A stretch of DNA of 64,000 nt from contig JAIEMV010000003.1 of NCBI GenBank assembly GCA_019751875.1, positions 124,001-188,000 on the forward strand, written 5' to 3'. A program made the position numbers and the translations under genes. The notes below the pieces were generated by a model. It did no database searches, was not told the origin of the DNA, and saw nothing but the letters and a program-made list of their open reading frames with translations. How positions within the stretch are numbered: the stretch's first letter is position 1; the number at the start of each line of letters is the position of its first letter. This DNA is from Hyphomicrobium sp. GTDB taxonomy: Bacteria; Pseudomonadota; Alphaproteobacteria; Rhizobiales; Hyphomicrobiaceae. Shown piece by piece: positions 47,807-58,037 of the stretch.

Positions 47807-48871
47807 TCAGTTCGAGAATAGCGACAGGAGGCCGCCGCTCGGCGGCGCCTTGAACGGCGTCATCGCGGTTGCGACCTCTGTGTAGAGAGCCGGGAGCCAA
47901 GGTGGCTGACCGTCATGCCGTTCGGGCATCGGGTTCTTGCGGAAGTCCGTCGGCGCGATGACGAGCTTGATGTTTTGCAGTCCGGTCTGCGCGGCAAGCA
48001 CGAAAAGCTCTTCCGCGGCCGCATCGCCTATCGCGAGGCATCCGATCGATGCGGCCTTGCCGTGGATCATGATATCGCCGCCGAGGTCCTTGCGCCCGTC
48101 CTTCACACCCATCCGTCGATCGAAGGCGTTTGGATAATTGACGCGAAGAGCGACGTGATAACGGCTGTTGGGGTTGAGAAACGAAATGCCGTAAACGCCT
48201 TCGGGCACCTGCTTGTCGCCGCGCCGTAGTTTTGGCCCGCTGATTCCACTGGCTGCCAAGACGGGATAGCGGTGGATGAAGGTCCAGGAACCGGTGGCGG
48301 GCTTGGCGAAGAGTTCGAGTGCTTTCTCGTCCTTGATGGCGACGAGCGCAAGTTCGGATGGCCGCCATGGGGCCTTTGCATTCACGAATTTCTCATGGAG
48401 ACGTTCCTGCGCCGACGGACCAATTTCGCGCAGGCGTTCGGAGAGCGTGTAGCGCCGGTTGCGCAACGCTGTCTCGTTCTGCCACGGCAACTGGGGTGTT
48501 GTCTCGTTCGGCAGGCGCACGATGCTCGGCGGCGCGAGGGCAACGGTCGTCTCGGACGTCCAGGTGCTGGCATCTTCCGCTGCGATCTGTTCTTCGGCGA
48601 GCGCGGTGAACAGTTCATCGGTGGCGTGAAGGGGCACGAAGCTGAAGCGTTCGAAGGATGTTTCTTCACCCATCGGGCTCATTACATATCCGGGCTTCAA
48701 GCGAGGCGCGGGAATCGAGGAGGTCTGGACGGGGATGGAGCGAATGATGCCCGACGTATGCGGAGGTTGTGCAACCTGCGCCGCAGGAAGAAGCAGCGTG
48801 ACCATGGCGCCACTGGCGGCGGCAGCTGCAAGGCAGAGCGCGGAAAGCTTCAATTGTTCGCGCAAGGTCAT
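47807..48871 (-). CDS. L,D-transpeptidase (YkuD-like) family protein
   Basis: DIMIHGKAASIGCLAIGDAAAEELFVLA active-site motif. Confidence 0.88.
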   Translation of the reverse strand: MTLREQLKLSALCLAAAAASGAMVTLLLPAAQVAQPPHTSGIIRSIPVQTSSIPAPRLKPGYVMSPMGEETSFERFSFVPLHATDELFTALAEEQIAAEDASTWTSETTVALAPPSIVRLPNETTPQLPWQNETALRNRRYTLSERLREIGPSAQERLHEKFVNAKAPWRPSELALVAIKDEKALELFAKPATGSWTFIHRYPVLAASGISGPKLRRGDKQVPEGVYGISFLNPNSRYHVALRVNYPNAFDRRMGVKDGRKDLGGDIMIHGKAASIGCLAIGDAAAEELFVLAAQTGLQNIKLVIAPTDFRKNPMPERHDGQPPWLPALYTEVATAMTPFKAPPSGGLLSLFSN

Positions 48872-49034
48872 GTGCGGTCCTGGCGAGGTGCTGGTCCCTT
48901 GTCCCGGTAGCAGTCCACGTCTCACTTAACCCATGGCCTGATTCGCCCCGGGGGATGCAGGTTGGATAGGGGTTATTTGCAACGAATATCTCCCTGATTC
49001 GTGGCCACGGCCGGGCGAGGACGGTCACACATGC

Positions 49035-49829
49035 TCAGCCGGCGATGCGACCGGTGACGAAAAGGGCCCCGCTGTAGCCGCTGCGGATCTCCGTCGACGA
49101 GAGGCCGATGGGTGTGAGTTCGAGAGCCGCGACACGCGGAATGAGGCAGGCCGCGATGTCGTCAGTGTCAATTGCGACGGCGGGATAGCGGCGTCCTGAC
49201 ACGTCGTAGCCCGTGGAGCCGGCGAGAAACGCTGCGGCGATCAGTCCACCAGGCCTCACGGTTTCGATATAGGCAGAGACGGCACTTTGGAATTCTTCGG
49301 TGCTGGCTGTGATTGATTCCGCGCAGAAGAACATGGTGGCGGCGTCGAACGTGCGCGGCGGGAGATCAAAGATGGACCCGCGCAGGAGGCGCGTGCTCTG
49401 TACGAGAAGCGGCAGTGGATCGTGCGGCAGTGTGGGGCTCGCATTTGCTCCATCGAGATTGTGGGCTGCTTTGACCCGCTGCCAGAAGTGTTGCCATTGT
49501 GGACGAAGTGCGGGGGCGGTCAGTTCGTTTGCGAGCCATTCAAGGTTGGGCTTTGCATACTCCCACGCTGTCAGACGGGATGCGACAGGAAGAGCCGCGA
49601 GAAGCGGGATCAAGCTCGGTCCAGTGCCAACGTCGACGATGTCGAGAGGGCGATAAGGGGAGGCGGCGGATCGCAGTGCACGAGCCGCCAGGTACGTCAG
49701 CGCATCATCGTCAGGGTGTGGATCGCCATAATAGTGTTGAAAGTATCCCTCCGGATCGAAGGCATTCCAGTCGGCATCCTTATTTTGCAGGTTTGGCATC
49801 GTCGCAGTGGTCTCTTCGGCGCTTGTCAT
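49035..49829 (-). CDS. NNMT/PNMT/TEMT-type SAM-dependent methyltransferase
   Basis: WNAFDPEGYFQHYYGDPHPDDDALTYLAARAL; DIVDVGTGPSLIPLLAAL. Confidence 0.75.
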   Translation of the reverse strand: MTSAEETTATMPNLQNKDADWNAFDPEGYFQHYYGDPHPDDDALTYLAARALRSAASPYRPLDIVDVGTGPSLIPLLAALPVASRLTAWEYAKPNLEWLANELTAPALRPQWQHFWQRVKAAHNLDGANASPTLPHDPLPLLVQSTRLLRGSIFDLPPRTFDAATMFFCAESITASTEEFQSAVSAYIETVRPGGLIAAAFLAGSTGYDVSGRRYPAVAIDTDDIAACLIPRVAALELTPIGLSSTEIRSGYSGALFVTGRIAG

Positions 49830-49866
49830 GGATCCCCCTGTGCCGCCCCCACGGCGAGTGATGCGC

Positions 49867-52173
49867 TTAGGCGGTCGCCGCCATGCGTTGCGTCGCGTCC
49901 TCCTCCAAAATCGGGATCGGCTTGTGGGTCTTGATCAAGGCTTCAAGTGCGTTGCGCGGCATCGGCTTGGCGAAGTAATAGCCCTGCATCTCGGTGCAGC
50001 CGAAGTCGGTCATGGATCGGGCTTCGGTCTTTTCTTCCACGCCCTCGGCAACGATCTTCATACCGAGACCGGTGCCGAGCGAGATGACCGATTGGACGAT
50101 GGTGCGGACGCTTTGCGAGCGTGCGAGGCCGCTTACAAAGGAGCGGTCGATCTTGATCTTGTCGAATTGGAAATTGCAGAGATAGGCGAGGCTGGAGTAG
50201 CCGGTCCCGAAATCGTCGAGTGCGAGACGGAAGCCGAGCCTGCGGATCTTTTGAAGAGCTTCGCGCGTGCGTTCCCCCGCATCCATCAGTACGCCTTCCG
50301 TGATCTCCAGGACGAAGCGGGATGGGTTGATCTTGTGTTCGGCAACCATGCGGTCGAGGATTGCGACAATGTCGGATTGACGGAACTGCAGCGGTGAGAG
50401 GTTGACGGAAACCTCCAGGTGCGGCCACGCGTGCCAATCGCGCATTGTGCGAGCCAGAATGCGTTCGCCGAGCATGGGCATGAGCCCTGCCTGCTCGGCG
50501 ATCGGAATGAAAATGCCGGGAGAGATGAAGCCGCGCTTGGGGTGGCTCCAGCGGGCAAGCGCTTCAATGCCGACGATAGCGCCGGACTCGCAACTCACGA
50601 TCGGTTGGTAGACCACGTCGAGTTCGTCATTGGCGATGGCGGACTGCAGGTCCATTTCGACGGCTCGGCGCTGTTCTACCTGTTCGGCCATGTCAGCGCT
50701 GAAAAGAATCGAACGGTTGCGGCCGGCGTTCTTGGCCTCGTACAGGGCGATGTCGGCGTGGCGCATGACTTCGTCCACAGTGCGTCCGTGCTCTGGCGAG
50801 ATCGCGATGCCGACGGACGCCGTGACAGTCAGCGGCTGGCCTTCGATCTCGATGGGCTGCAGCAGCGCACGTGCGATGCGGTTTGCGAGCAACTCAGCGG
50901 CATTGGGATCTGCCGACCTCCAGAGGATCGCGAATTCGTCGCCGCCGTAGCGGGCGATAAAGTCGCCGGAGCGGACGTGCATGCTCAGGCGTTTTGCCAC
51001 TTCCTGGATCAAGGTATCTCCGGCCGAGTGGCCGAGCGTGTCGTTGACCTCCTTGAACCGATCGACATCGAGATAGGCGATGATCGCGGTTTGGCCAAAG
51101 CCATCGGGATCGATGCCGGCGAGCACCGTGCCTAAGTGTTCGGCGAAGTGAGCGCGGTTGGGCAGGCCGGAGAGCGCGTCGTGCTTTGCTGCATACCGCG
51201 ACCGCTTCTCCTGCTGGGCGAGATGGCTCGAGGTATTGCGGAGGCGCTGCAGCATGATCCACGCTTGTACGGCGGCGGCAATGAAGCCGGCGGCCACGAG
51301 CGGCAGTATGATCGAGGTGAGTGAATTGCCCGGCCGTTCGGTTTTCCAATTGACCCAGCCGGCAATTTTGCCGTCGTCGGTTTCCAGCGGCATCCCGGCA
51401 TATTCCGAGTTGGTGTTTGCCGTCTTGCCCAGAGTGAGATCCGACAGAAGCAGGCTTCGACCCTGCTCCTGGAGGTAGGCCTCGTCAATCGTGTTGACGC
51501 TGATGAGCACATGCGGCCGCCCAGGCTTCAGCAGGCTCTTATCGACGTTGGGCAGGATCGTGAGTGCGCCAACTGCGGCGGGTGCGCCGTCGACTGTCAA
51601 AAGATGACCGGTCCACCGCGCCGACTGCAACGGAGAGCCGATCGTTCGATAATTTTTTTGATTGGCGCCAAAGAGATCGGGACGAAGGCGGAGGCTGCGG
51701 CCCTTGACTTGCCGGATCTCGGCCAAGACTGGGGCAAACACGTTGCGATACCGCTCAAAGTCGTCAGCGCTCCTTCGCGCGCCGCCCGAATACATGAAGA
51801 TCGGCTTGTTATCGGGGTTGAGGATAACCACGATGTCGTGGCCATACGTTTCGCTGAGGAAGATGCCAAACTCAGTCTCGAGGAACTCCGTGTTCGGCTT
51901 GGCGTCCGTTATGGCCGTGTAGGCCTCGTCCCACCACGCCACGCTCTTCTGCTCGTTCAAGAGGCGCAGGATACTGCGGTTCACGGCATTGCCGAAAAGG
52001 GCGATCTCGCGAGCGCTGGCGGATGAATTGGCCGCCCAGGCCGCGTAGAGGATCACGGATAAGAGGATCACCCCTGCAAGGGTGACGCCGACTGCCGTCA
52101 GGTTCATGAGGTGGCGCAGTTCGCCATCCTTGCTACGTGCCGGTTTCGGTCTGTGGGTTACGGTTGAATGCAT
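49867..52173 (-). CDS. CHASE4-like sensor with GGDEF and EAL domains
   Basis: SVAWWDEAYTAI sensor region; ARYGGDEFAILWR; GIEALARWSHPKRG EAL motif. Confidence 0.93.
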   Translation of the reverse strand: MHSTVTHRPKPARSKDGELRHLMNLTAVGVTLAGVILLSVILYAAWAANSSASAREIALFGNAVNRSILRLLNEQKSVAWWDEAYTAITDAKPNTEFLETEFGIFLSETYGHDIVVILNPDNKPIFMYSGGARRSADDFERYRNVFAPVLAEIRQVKGRSLRLRPDLFGANQKNYRTIGSPLQSARWTGHLLTVDGAPAAVGALTILPNVDKSLLKPGRPHVLISVNTIDEAYLQEQGRSLLLSDLTLGKTANTNSEYAGMPLETDDGKIAGWVNWKTERPGNSLTSIILPLVAAGFIAAAVQAWIMLQRLRNTSSHLAQQEKRSRYAAKHDALSGLPNRAHFAEHLGTVLAGIDPDGFGQTAIIAYLDVDRFKEVNDTLGHSAGDTLIQEVAKRLSMHVRSGDFIARYGGDEFAILWRSADPNAAELLANRIARALLQPIEIEGQPLTVTASVGIAISPEHGRTVDEVMRHADIALYEAKNAGRNRSILFSADMAEQVEQRRAVEMDLQSAIANDELDVVYQPIVSCESGAIVGIEALARWSHPKRGFISPGIFIPIAEQAGLMPMLGERILARTMRDWHAWPHLEVSVNLSPLQFRQSDIVAILDRMVAEHKINPSRFVLEITEGVLMDAGERTREALQKIRRLGFRLALDDFGTGYSSLAYLCNFQFDKIKIDRSFVSGLARSQSVRTIVQSVISLGTGLGMKIVAEGVEEKTEARSMTDFGCTEMQGYYFAKPMPRNALEALIKTHKPIPILEEDATQRMAATA

Positions 52174-52373
52174 GCAAGTCCCTCCAAGAGGTAGCCTTGC
52201 ACGCTAAAGTTGCAATAGGGTTACGTCCGAGCTGTGACAGCAGGGTTTCCCTTAGAAATTTGCCTCTAAAGCATCGTGCAACTTGCGAGTGACCACAACT
52301 TTAAGTATACCTATTGACGTTCGATTAACCATGCGGCGCGGGTCGGAGAAGCCCGCCGTCCGGAAAGGACCTC

Positions 52374-53129
52374 ATGCCGAATCTCGTTGTGCGAACTCGT
52401 GCGGAATGCCCGGAGATGAAGAAAGCCGCGAACGCCATCGAGCAGGCGGCCTGGAACGATCTTGGATATCTGAACTACACGCGGGCACACTATGCGATGT
52501 ACGCGGGCCTGCTCGAGACCTACGCGGATTATCAACTCTGCCTCGTGGACGAGGAGCGGGGCTATCCGGTTGCGGTCGCCAATTGCGTGCCGTTGTCGTG
52601 CCGAGGCATCGACGGATTACCGCCAGAAGGCTGGGATTGGGTGGTAGAGCGGGCCGCGACACGAGCGCCTTCCGAGGACGCCGATACGCTGGGTGCGCTG
52701 GCGATTTCGGTACCGGCTATCTACCGCGAGAAAGGCTACGCCCGCTTGATGATCCGCGAGTTGCTGGCCTTGGCCGAGCGGCGGGGACTGAAGGGTCTCG
52801 TGGCTCCGGTGCGGCCGTCGTTGAAGGCGCGGCACCCGCGGGTTGCCATCGAGGATTACATCACCTGGACCGACGAACGGGGCCGTTCCTACGATCCTTG
52901 GATCCGCAGCCATGTTGCATCGGGTGGCCGGGTCATCGGCCCGTGCGTGCGGTCGATGGTGGTGGAGGAGCCGGTTGGCTTCTGGGAGAACTGGACCAAG
53001 CAGCGATTCGAGCAATCTGGCTCGTATGAAGTTGCGGGCGCTCTGGTGCCGCTCGAGATCGATATCGAGCGGAAGCGGGGACGCTATGCGGAGCCCAATG
53101 TCTGGGTTTCCTACGCGGTTGCCGCCTGA
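52374..53129 (+). CDS. GNAT-like N-acetyltransferase family protein
   Basis: TLGALAISVPAIYREKGYARLMIRELLALAERRGLKGLVAPVRP. Confidence 0.7.
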   Translation: MPNLVVRTRAECPEMKKAANAIEQAAWNDLGYLNYTRAHYAMYAGLLETYADYQLCLVDEERGYPVAVANCVPLSCRGIDGLPPEGWDWVVERAATRAPSEDADTLGALAISVPAIYREKGYARLMIRELLALAERRGLKGLVAPVRPSLKARHPRVAIEDYITWTDERGRSYDPWIRSHVASGGRVIGPCVRSMVVEEPVGFWENWTKQRFEQSGSYEVAGALVPLEIDIERKRGRYAEPNVWVSYAVAA

Positions 53130-53214
53130 GGCACCGCGTCGCCGACAATCTACGTGCTTGCACCCCTTCGCCGTCCCGACGACAGTCGGTGTCCTTTGAT
53201 GAAGGACGACTGGC

Positions 53215-54735
53215 GTGACGGATGGGGCGGCGTTGAGGGATCGTGTGCCGGCAGGGCGCGAGCGGCAGCCGCGCGGGTTGCGGACGTTATTCTTCACCGA
53301 ACTGTGGGAGCGGTTTTCCTACTACGGCATGCGCGCGCTGCTCGTGTTGTTCATGGTGACGCCGCACGAGCAGGGCGGGCTGGGGTTCACGACCGCGCAA
53401 GCGGCGGTCGTCTACGGCAATTACACGATGGCTGTCTATATGCTCGCCATCCCGGGCGGGTTCATTGCAGATCGGTGGCTGGGTGCCACGCGGACGGTTA
53501 TGCTTGGTGGCGGGATCATCGCGCTGGGGCATTTCACGCTGGCCCTGCATGCGACCGCAACGTTCTACGCCGGACTCGTGCTAGTGGCGCTGGGCACGGG
53601 CCTCTTCAAGCCGAGTATTTCGGCGCTCGTCGGCAGCCTCTACGAGCGCGATGATGAGCGGCGCGATGCCGGCTTCTCGATTTTCTATATGGGGATCAAT
53701 ATCGGTGCGTTTCTCGCGCCCCTCGTGACGGGCTATCTGGCGCAAGGCGCTGGGTTCAAGGCAGGACTGGCGTCGGCCGGGCTCGATCCCACGTCCAGCT
53801 GGCATTATGGGTTCGCCGCGGCCGGCGTCGGGATGGCGATCGGACTCCTCGTCTTCATCAGACAGTCGCAACTGTTCGACGATGCCGAGCGATCTGCGCG
53901 TGCCGGAGCCGAGATCACCGTGGATGATGGCCATGATCGACACGCATGGCGGGATACGGTTGGCATTGTCGGTGGAACGGCGTTGCTCGCGGCTGCAATG
54001 GTCGCTTCGGACTGGCCGGGCTACGGATGGTTGCGGGCCGTGGTGCTGACGGCCCCCGTTGTCGCGATTGTGTGGTTCGCCACGCGGCCAACCGACGAGC
54101 AGAGACGGATCGCGGCGATCCTGGTTTTCTTTCTCGCCGCCATGATCTTTTGGGCGATCTTCGAGCAGGCGGGATTGTCGATCGCGCTGTTCGCCGACCA
54201 GCTGACGCTGAATGAGATCGGTGGCATCGCGTTTCCGTCGGCGTGGTATCTGGCGCTGAATTCGCTGTTCGTCATTATGCTCGCGCCCGCGTTCGCGGCG
54301 CTATGGACCCGGATGGGGCGAGCGCAGCCGTCGAGCCCGGTAAAGTTTGCGCTGGGGCTGGGCTTCCTTGCTTCGTCGTTCTTGCTGATGGTACCTGCGG
54401 CCATGCTGACCGCGGCCGGCAAGGTCAGCCCGTTGTGGTTGGTGGGGCTCTATTTCCTTCAAACGGTCGGCGAACTGCTGTTGAGCCCGGTCGGACTCAG
54501 CACGATGACAAAGCTCGCGCCTGTCCGCGCGACCGGTCTGGTGCTGGGGATCTGGTTTCTCGGCAGCGCCTTCGGAAACAAGCTGGCGGGCGTTCTCGGT
54601 GCCGGTTTTCAATCATCGGACCCGGAGGCGCTGTCGCGGTTCTTCTTCGATCAGGCGCTTTTCGTGGGTGTGGCGGCGCTGTTCCTGCTTGCGCTGACGC
54701 CGCTTATCAAACGATGGATGGGCGGCGTGCGCTGA
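53215..54735 (+). CDS. Proton-dependent oligopeptide transporter (POT/PTR) family MFS protein
   Basis: LFFTELWERFSYYGMRALLVLFM; GTGLFKPSISALVGSLY. Confidence 0.93.
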   Translation: MTDGAALRDRVPAGRERQPRGLRTLFFTELWERFSYYGMRALLVLFMVTPHEQGGLGFTTAQAAVVYGNYTMAVYMLAIPGGFIADRWLGATRTVMLGGGIIALGHFTLALHATATFYAGLVLVALGTGLFKPSISALVGSLYERDDERRDAGFSIFYMGINIGAFLAPLVTGYLAQGAGFKAGLASAGLDPTSSWHYGFAAAGVGMAIGLLVFIRQSQLFDDAERSARAGAEITVDDGHDRHAWRDTVGIVGGTALLAAAMVASDWPGYGWLRAVVLTAPVVAIVWFATRPTDEQRRIAAILVFFLAAMIFWAIFEQAGLSIALFADQLTLNEIGGIAFPSAWYLALNSLFVIMLAPAFAALWTRMGRAQPSSPVKFALGLGFLASSFLLMVPAAMLTAAGKVSPLWLVGLYFLQTVGELLLSPVGLSTMTKLAPVRATGLVLGIWFLGSAFGNKLAGVLGAGFQSSDPEALSRFFFDQALFVGVAALFLLALTPLIKRWMGGVR

Positions 54736-54742
54736 AAAGTCT

Positions 54743-55933
54743 CTATGACGCGACCGCTTTCATCCGGTCGAAGCCCGCGGCAAGATCGGCGATGAGATCG
54801 TCAACGCTTTCCAGGCCGGCGTGGAAGCGGAGTGCCGGTCCGGGCGCGGACCAGCGTGTGGCCGTTCGATAGGTCCCGCAGTCGAATGGGATGACGAGAC
54901 TTTCGTAGCCGCCCCAGGAATAGCCCATGCCGAAGAGTTTCAAGCCGTCCAAAAATGCGGCAAGCGCAGGTTTCGGAACGGGATTGAGGATGGCGGAAAA
55001 GAGACCCGTTGCGCCTTTGAAGTCGCGTTTCCAAAGGGCATGGCCGGGATCGTCCGACAAGGCCGGGTGCAACAAGCGGGACACTTCCGGACGGGCCTTG
55101 AGCCACTGAGCGAGGCGGATGCCGGTTTCCTGATGGCGCGCCAGGCGAACATCGAGAGTCCGCAAGCCTCGCAGACCGAGATAGGTTTCTTCTGATCCGG
55201 GGCAAACGCCGAGGTTTCCGGCGGCGAGTTCGACGTGTCTCTTGGCCCGTTCGTTGGACGTGATGAAGCCGAGCAGCGCATCGGCATGGCCGACGAGATA
55301 CTTGGTGCCGGCTTCAATGACGACATCGGCGCCGAGGGCCAACGGCTGGCAATAGAGGGGGCTGGCCCAGGTATTGTCGGCGAGGACCCAACTGTTCCGT
55401 TCGCGCGCGACCGATGCGATGGCCGGGATGTCCTGCATCTCGAACGTCTGAGAACCGGGGCTTTCGACGTAGACAAGGCGCGTGTTGGGGCGAAAGAGCT
55501 TGGCCACGTCCGCGCCGAGCAGCGGATCATAGTATTCCGTCTCAACGCCAAGGCGTTTGAGAAGGTGATCGCAAAACTGGCGCGTGGGCTGGTAGACCGA
55601 ATCGACCATCAGTATGTGATCGCCGGACTGGGCGAAGGCGAGGAGAGCCGTCGTGACGGCCTGATAGCCTGACGCGGTGAGCTTCGTGTCGGCGCCACCA
55701 GCGAGCGAAGTCAACGCGCTCTCGAGTGCACGCACGGTGGGCGTGCCGCGGCGCCCGTAGGTGTAGGGCTGGGTCTTTACTTCGATGCTTGCTAGCGTCG
55801 GATAAAGCACGGTCGAGCCGCGATAGACCGGCGTGTTGACGAAGCCGTGCTGGGCGAATGGGTCACGGCCAAGATGGACCACCTCGGTCGCCGGGGCTGT
55901 GTCGGCGTGCTCGCCCTCGTCGATTTTGCCCAT
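54743..55933 (-). CDS. metC: Cystathionine beta-lyase
   Basis: Cys/Met PLP enzyme: NTPVYRGSTVLYPTL, ADNTWASPLYCQPLALGADVVIEAGTKYLVGHAD. Confidence 0.92.
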   Translation of the reverse strand: MGKIDEGEHADTAPATEVVHLGRDPFAQHGFVNTPVYRGSTVLYPTLASIEVKTQPYTYGRRGTPTVRALESALTSLAGGADTKLTASGYQAVTTALLAFAQSGDHILMVDSVYQPTRQFCDHLLKRLGVETEYYDPLLGADVAKLFRPNTRLVYVESPGSQTFEMQDIPAIASVARERNSWVLADNTWASPLYCQPLALGADVVIEAGTKYLVGHADALLGFITSNERAKRHVELAAGNLGVCPGSEETYLGLRGLRTLDVRLARHQETGIRLAQWLKARPEVSRLLHPALSDDPGHALWKRDFKGATGLFSAILNPVPKPALAAFLDGLKLFGMGYSWGGYESLVIPFDCGTYRTATRWSAPGPALRFHAGLESVDDLIADLAAGFDRMKAVAS

Positions 55934-56059
55934 CTTTCATCCCGCTACAACTTTTTGGCCCGGCAAGGTCCCATTTTCCAGGCGCTGCCGATTCCGTGGA
56001 ATGGGCCGCGTATCCAGCCGCAGCTTGTCCGCCGGGCCGTGTGACCCAACTCAGCCCGC

Positions 56060-56077
56060 GGGTCAAGCCCTTGACCC
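56060..56077. promoter_or_regulatory. Inverted repeat GGGTCAAG-CC-CTTGACCC in the metC/SBP divergent intergenic region
   Basis: Perfect 8-bp arms; extra TGACCC (56042-56047) and GGTCA (56081-56085) half-sites nearby. Confidence 0.4.
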
Positions 56078-56238
56078 ATAGGTCAGGTTTGGGGTTGTTT
56101 GTCGAGGCTGTCGACACAGTTCATTCAGGCTGAGGGCTATGACGGGGCGCTGTCGAACGGCACCTGAAGAACTTCAACGGTCATGACCGAACTGGCAACC
56201 GCGGGTTTGGGCACGCGTTGACGAGGATCGACACGAAC

Positions 56239-57276
56239 ATGATCGTGCTGAGGCAGGCCCGTTTTCGCGCCGTGACCATCTTGATGCTCGGCATGATGGT
56301 CCTGGTACCGCTGACCGGGGCCGATGCCGGCGTGCTGCAGACGGTGCGCGAGCGCGGACACGTCGTCTGCGGGGTGTCAGATCGCTTGCCGGGGTTGTCG
56401 GCCGTCGATCGCAACGGACGCTGGAGCGGTCTCGAAATCGAGTTCTGCGGGGCACTCGCAGCTGCCGTCTTCGGCGAGCGGAACCACGTCAAATTTCGAG
56501 CGGTGAGTGCGGGTGAGGGTGCGCGCGCGCTTGCCGGTGGCGAGATCGATGTGCTTCTCGGGGGGACTGTGTTGAGCTTGTCACGCGAGGCCGAATTGGG
56601 GATGCGCTCCGCCGGAGTCCTTTTCTATGAGGGCCAGGGCCTGTTGGTTCCGCGCTCGTTTGGTGTGTCGAGTGTGCTCGAAGTGTCGGGGGCGTCCATT
56701 TGCGTGCAGCGGGGAACAGCGTCGGAGAAGGCTGTGGCGGCGTTTTTCGAGGCCCGGCAAATGCGCTTTCAACTTGTTCCCAGCGATGAATGGGCCGACG
56801 CGGTCAAGGCCTATAGGGAGGGTACCTGCACGTTGCTGACCGGGGATCTTGCAGCGCTCGCTCATGAGCGCACCACGATGCCCAAGCCCAGCGAGCATTT
56901 CATCCTTCCAGAACTCGTGGCGCAGGAGCAAACGGGGCCATTCGTGCGTCAAGGGGACGATCCATGGCTGACAGTGGTCCGTTGGACGCTGCTGGCCTTG
57001 ATCGAGGCGGAACAGCTGGGGCTGTCGAGTGACGCGGTTCGTGATCTTCCCGAGGCACCCGAACCGGCGGTGCGGCGATTTCTGGGCGTCGATACAGGGC
57101 TCGGGGCATCGCTCGGATTGCAGCCGAACTGGACCGAAAGGGTAATTGCGAGTGTCGGGAACTATGGGGAAATGTTCAACCGGACGCTTGGGGAGCAGTC
57201 GCGGCTGAATTTGCCGCGGGGGGCAAACAATCTTTGGAGCGGTGGCGGGCTCATGATCGCGCCTCAGTTCCGCTAG
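56239..57276 (+). CDS. Amino-acid ABC transporter-type periplasmic substrate-binding protein
   Basis: VLQTVRERGHVVCGVSDRLPGLSAVDRNGRWSGLEIEFCGALAAAVFG. Confidence 0.85.
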   Translation: MIVLRQARFRAVTILMLGMMVLVPLTGADAGVLQTVRERGHVVCGVSDRLPGLSAVDRNGRWSGLEIEFCGALAAAVFGERNHVKFRAVSAGEGARALAGGEIDVLLGGTVLSLSREAELGMRSAGVLFYEGQGLLVPRSFGVSSVLEVSGASICVQRGTASEKAVAAFFEARQMRFQLVPSDEWADAVKAYREGTCTLLTGDLAALAHERTTMPKPSEHFILPELVAQEQTGPFVRQGDDPWLTVVRWTLLALIEAEQLGLSSDAVRDLPEAPEPAVRRFLGVDTGLGASLGLQPNWTERVIASVGNYGEMFNRTLGEQSRLNLPRGANNLWSGGGLMIAPQFR

Positions 57277-57323
57277 CATGTCGGCAGCGACGCGCTAGAG
57301 CAGCATACGGGGGCGAAGGCGCC

Positions 57324-58034
57324 ATGGATATCCGCGTTTCGTTAGATGGAGCAGCCGGTATGCTGCTGCTCAGTCTGCCGTGGTTGCTGCTGGCTCTGGC
57401 GGCCTGGCGAGCAACGAACGTGGCGGGGCCCTCGGACGATGTGGGGCGGCGGGACAGTCGGGGCGAGAAGACCACCAAGGATCGCGCGATTGTTGGCAGT
57501 CCTGCTGGCGCGGTTGAGCAGCCCGGCGAGGGCAAGGCGGTGGGCGTGTTGGCAGTGACCGCGTCGAACTGGGACGGCAGCCACCTCGCGTCCCATGATG
57601 CTGCTGGTGCTGAGCCTGTTTTCCAAGCGGAGGCTGTCGCTCCTCCGACCCTCTCGCCGCAAGAGCAGGAGGATGCTCTCGTCCTGGCGGTTGCAGCCGC
57701 GAAGGCGGAACGCGATGATGCCGCTTTGTCTCGGGATAGTGTGCTTTTGGCGAAGTTGTTGATCGCGCGATCGGCGCGCTCGGAGGCGGCGGCGCTGTTG
57801 CAGTCTGCAGCGCTGGTTGCACGACGGGCAAAGTTGCCAGTGGTGCACGCACAGGCTCGTATCGAGCTTGCCGATCTGGCGCGCAGCGAAGGCGATATGA
57901 CGTCCGCTTGTGAGCACTGGCAGATGGCGAAGTTGATGTTCCATGAAACCGGGCGTCGCGTGGATCAGGACCGGATAGCGGATCTCATGCGTCAGAACCG
58001 TTGTCCGACGGACTGGATACTCACCAATTTCTGA
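57324..58034 (+). CDS. Hypothetical protein, N-terminal TM segment and TPR-like helical C-terminus
   Basis: MLLLSLPWLLLALAAW; AAALLQSAALVARRAKLPVVHAQARIELADLARSEGDMTSACEHWQMAKLMF. Confidence 0.7.
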   Translation: MDIRVSLDGAAGMLLLSLPWLLLALAAWRATNVAGPSDDVGRRDSRGEKTTKDRAIVGSPAGAVEQPGEGKAVGVLAVTASNWDGSHLASHDAAGAEPVFQAEAVAPPTLSPQEQEDALVLAVAAAKAERDDAALSRDSVLLAKLLIARSARSEAAALLQSAALVARRAKLPVVHAQARIELADLARSEGDMTSACEHWQMAKLMFHETGRRVDQDRIADLMRQNRCPTDWILTNF

Positions 58035-58037
58035 CGA

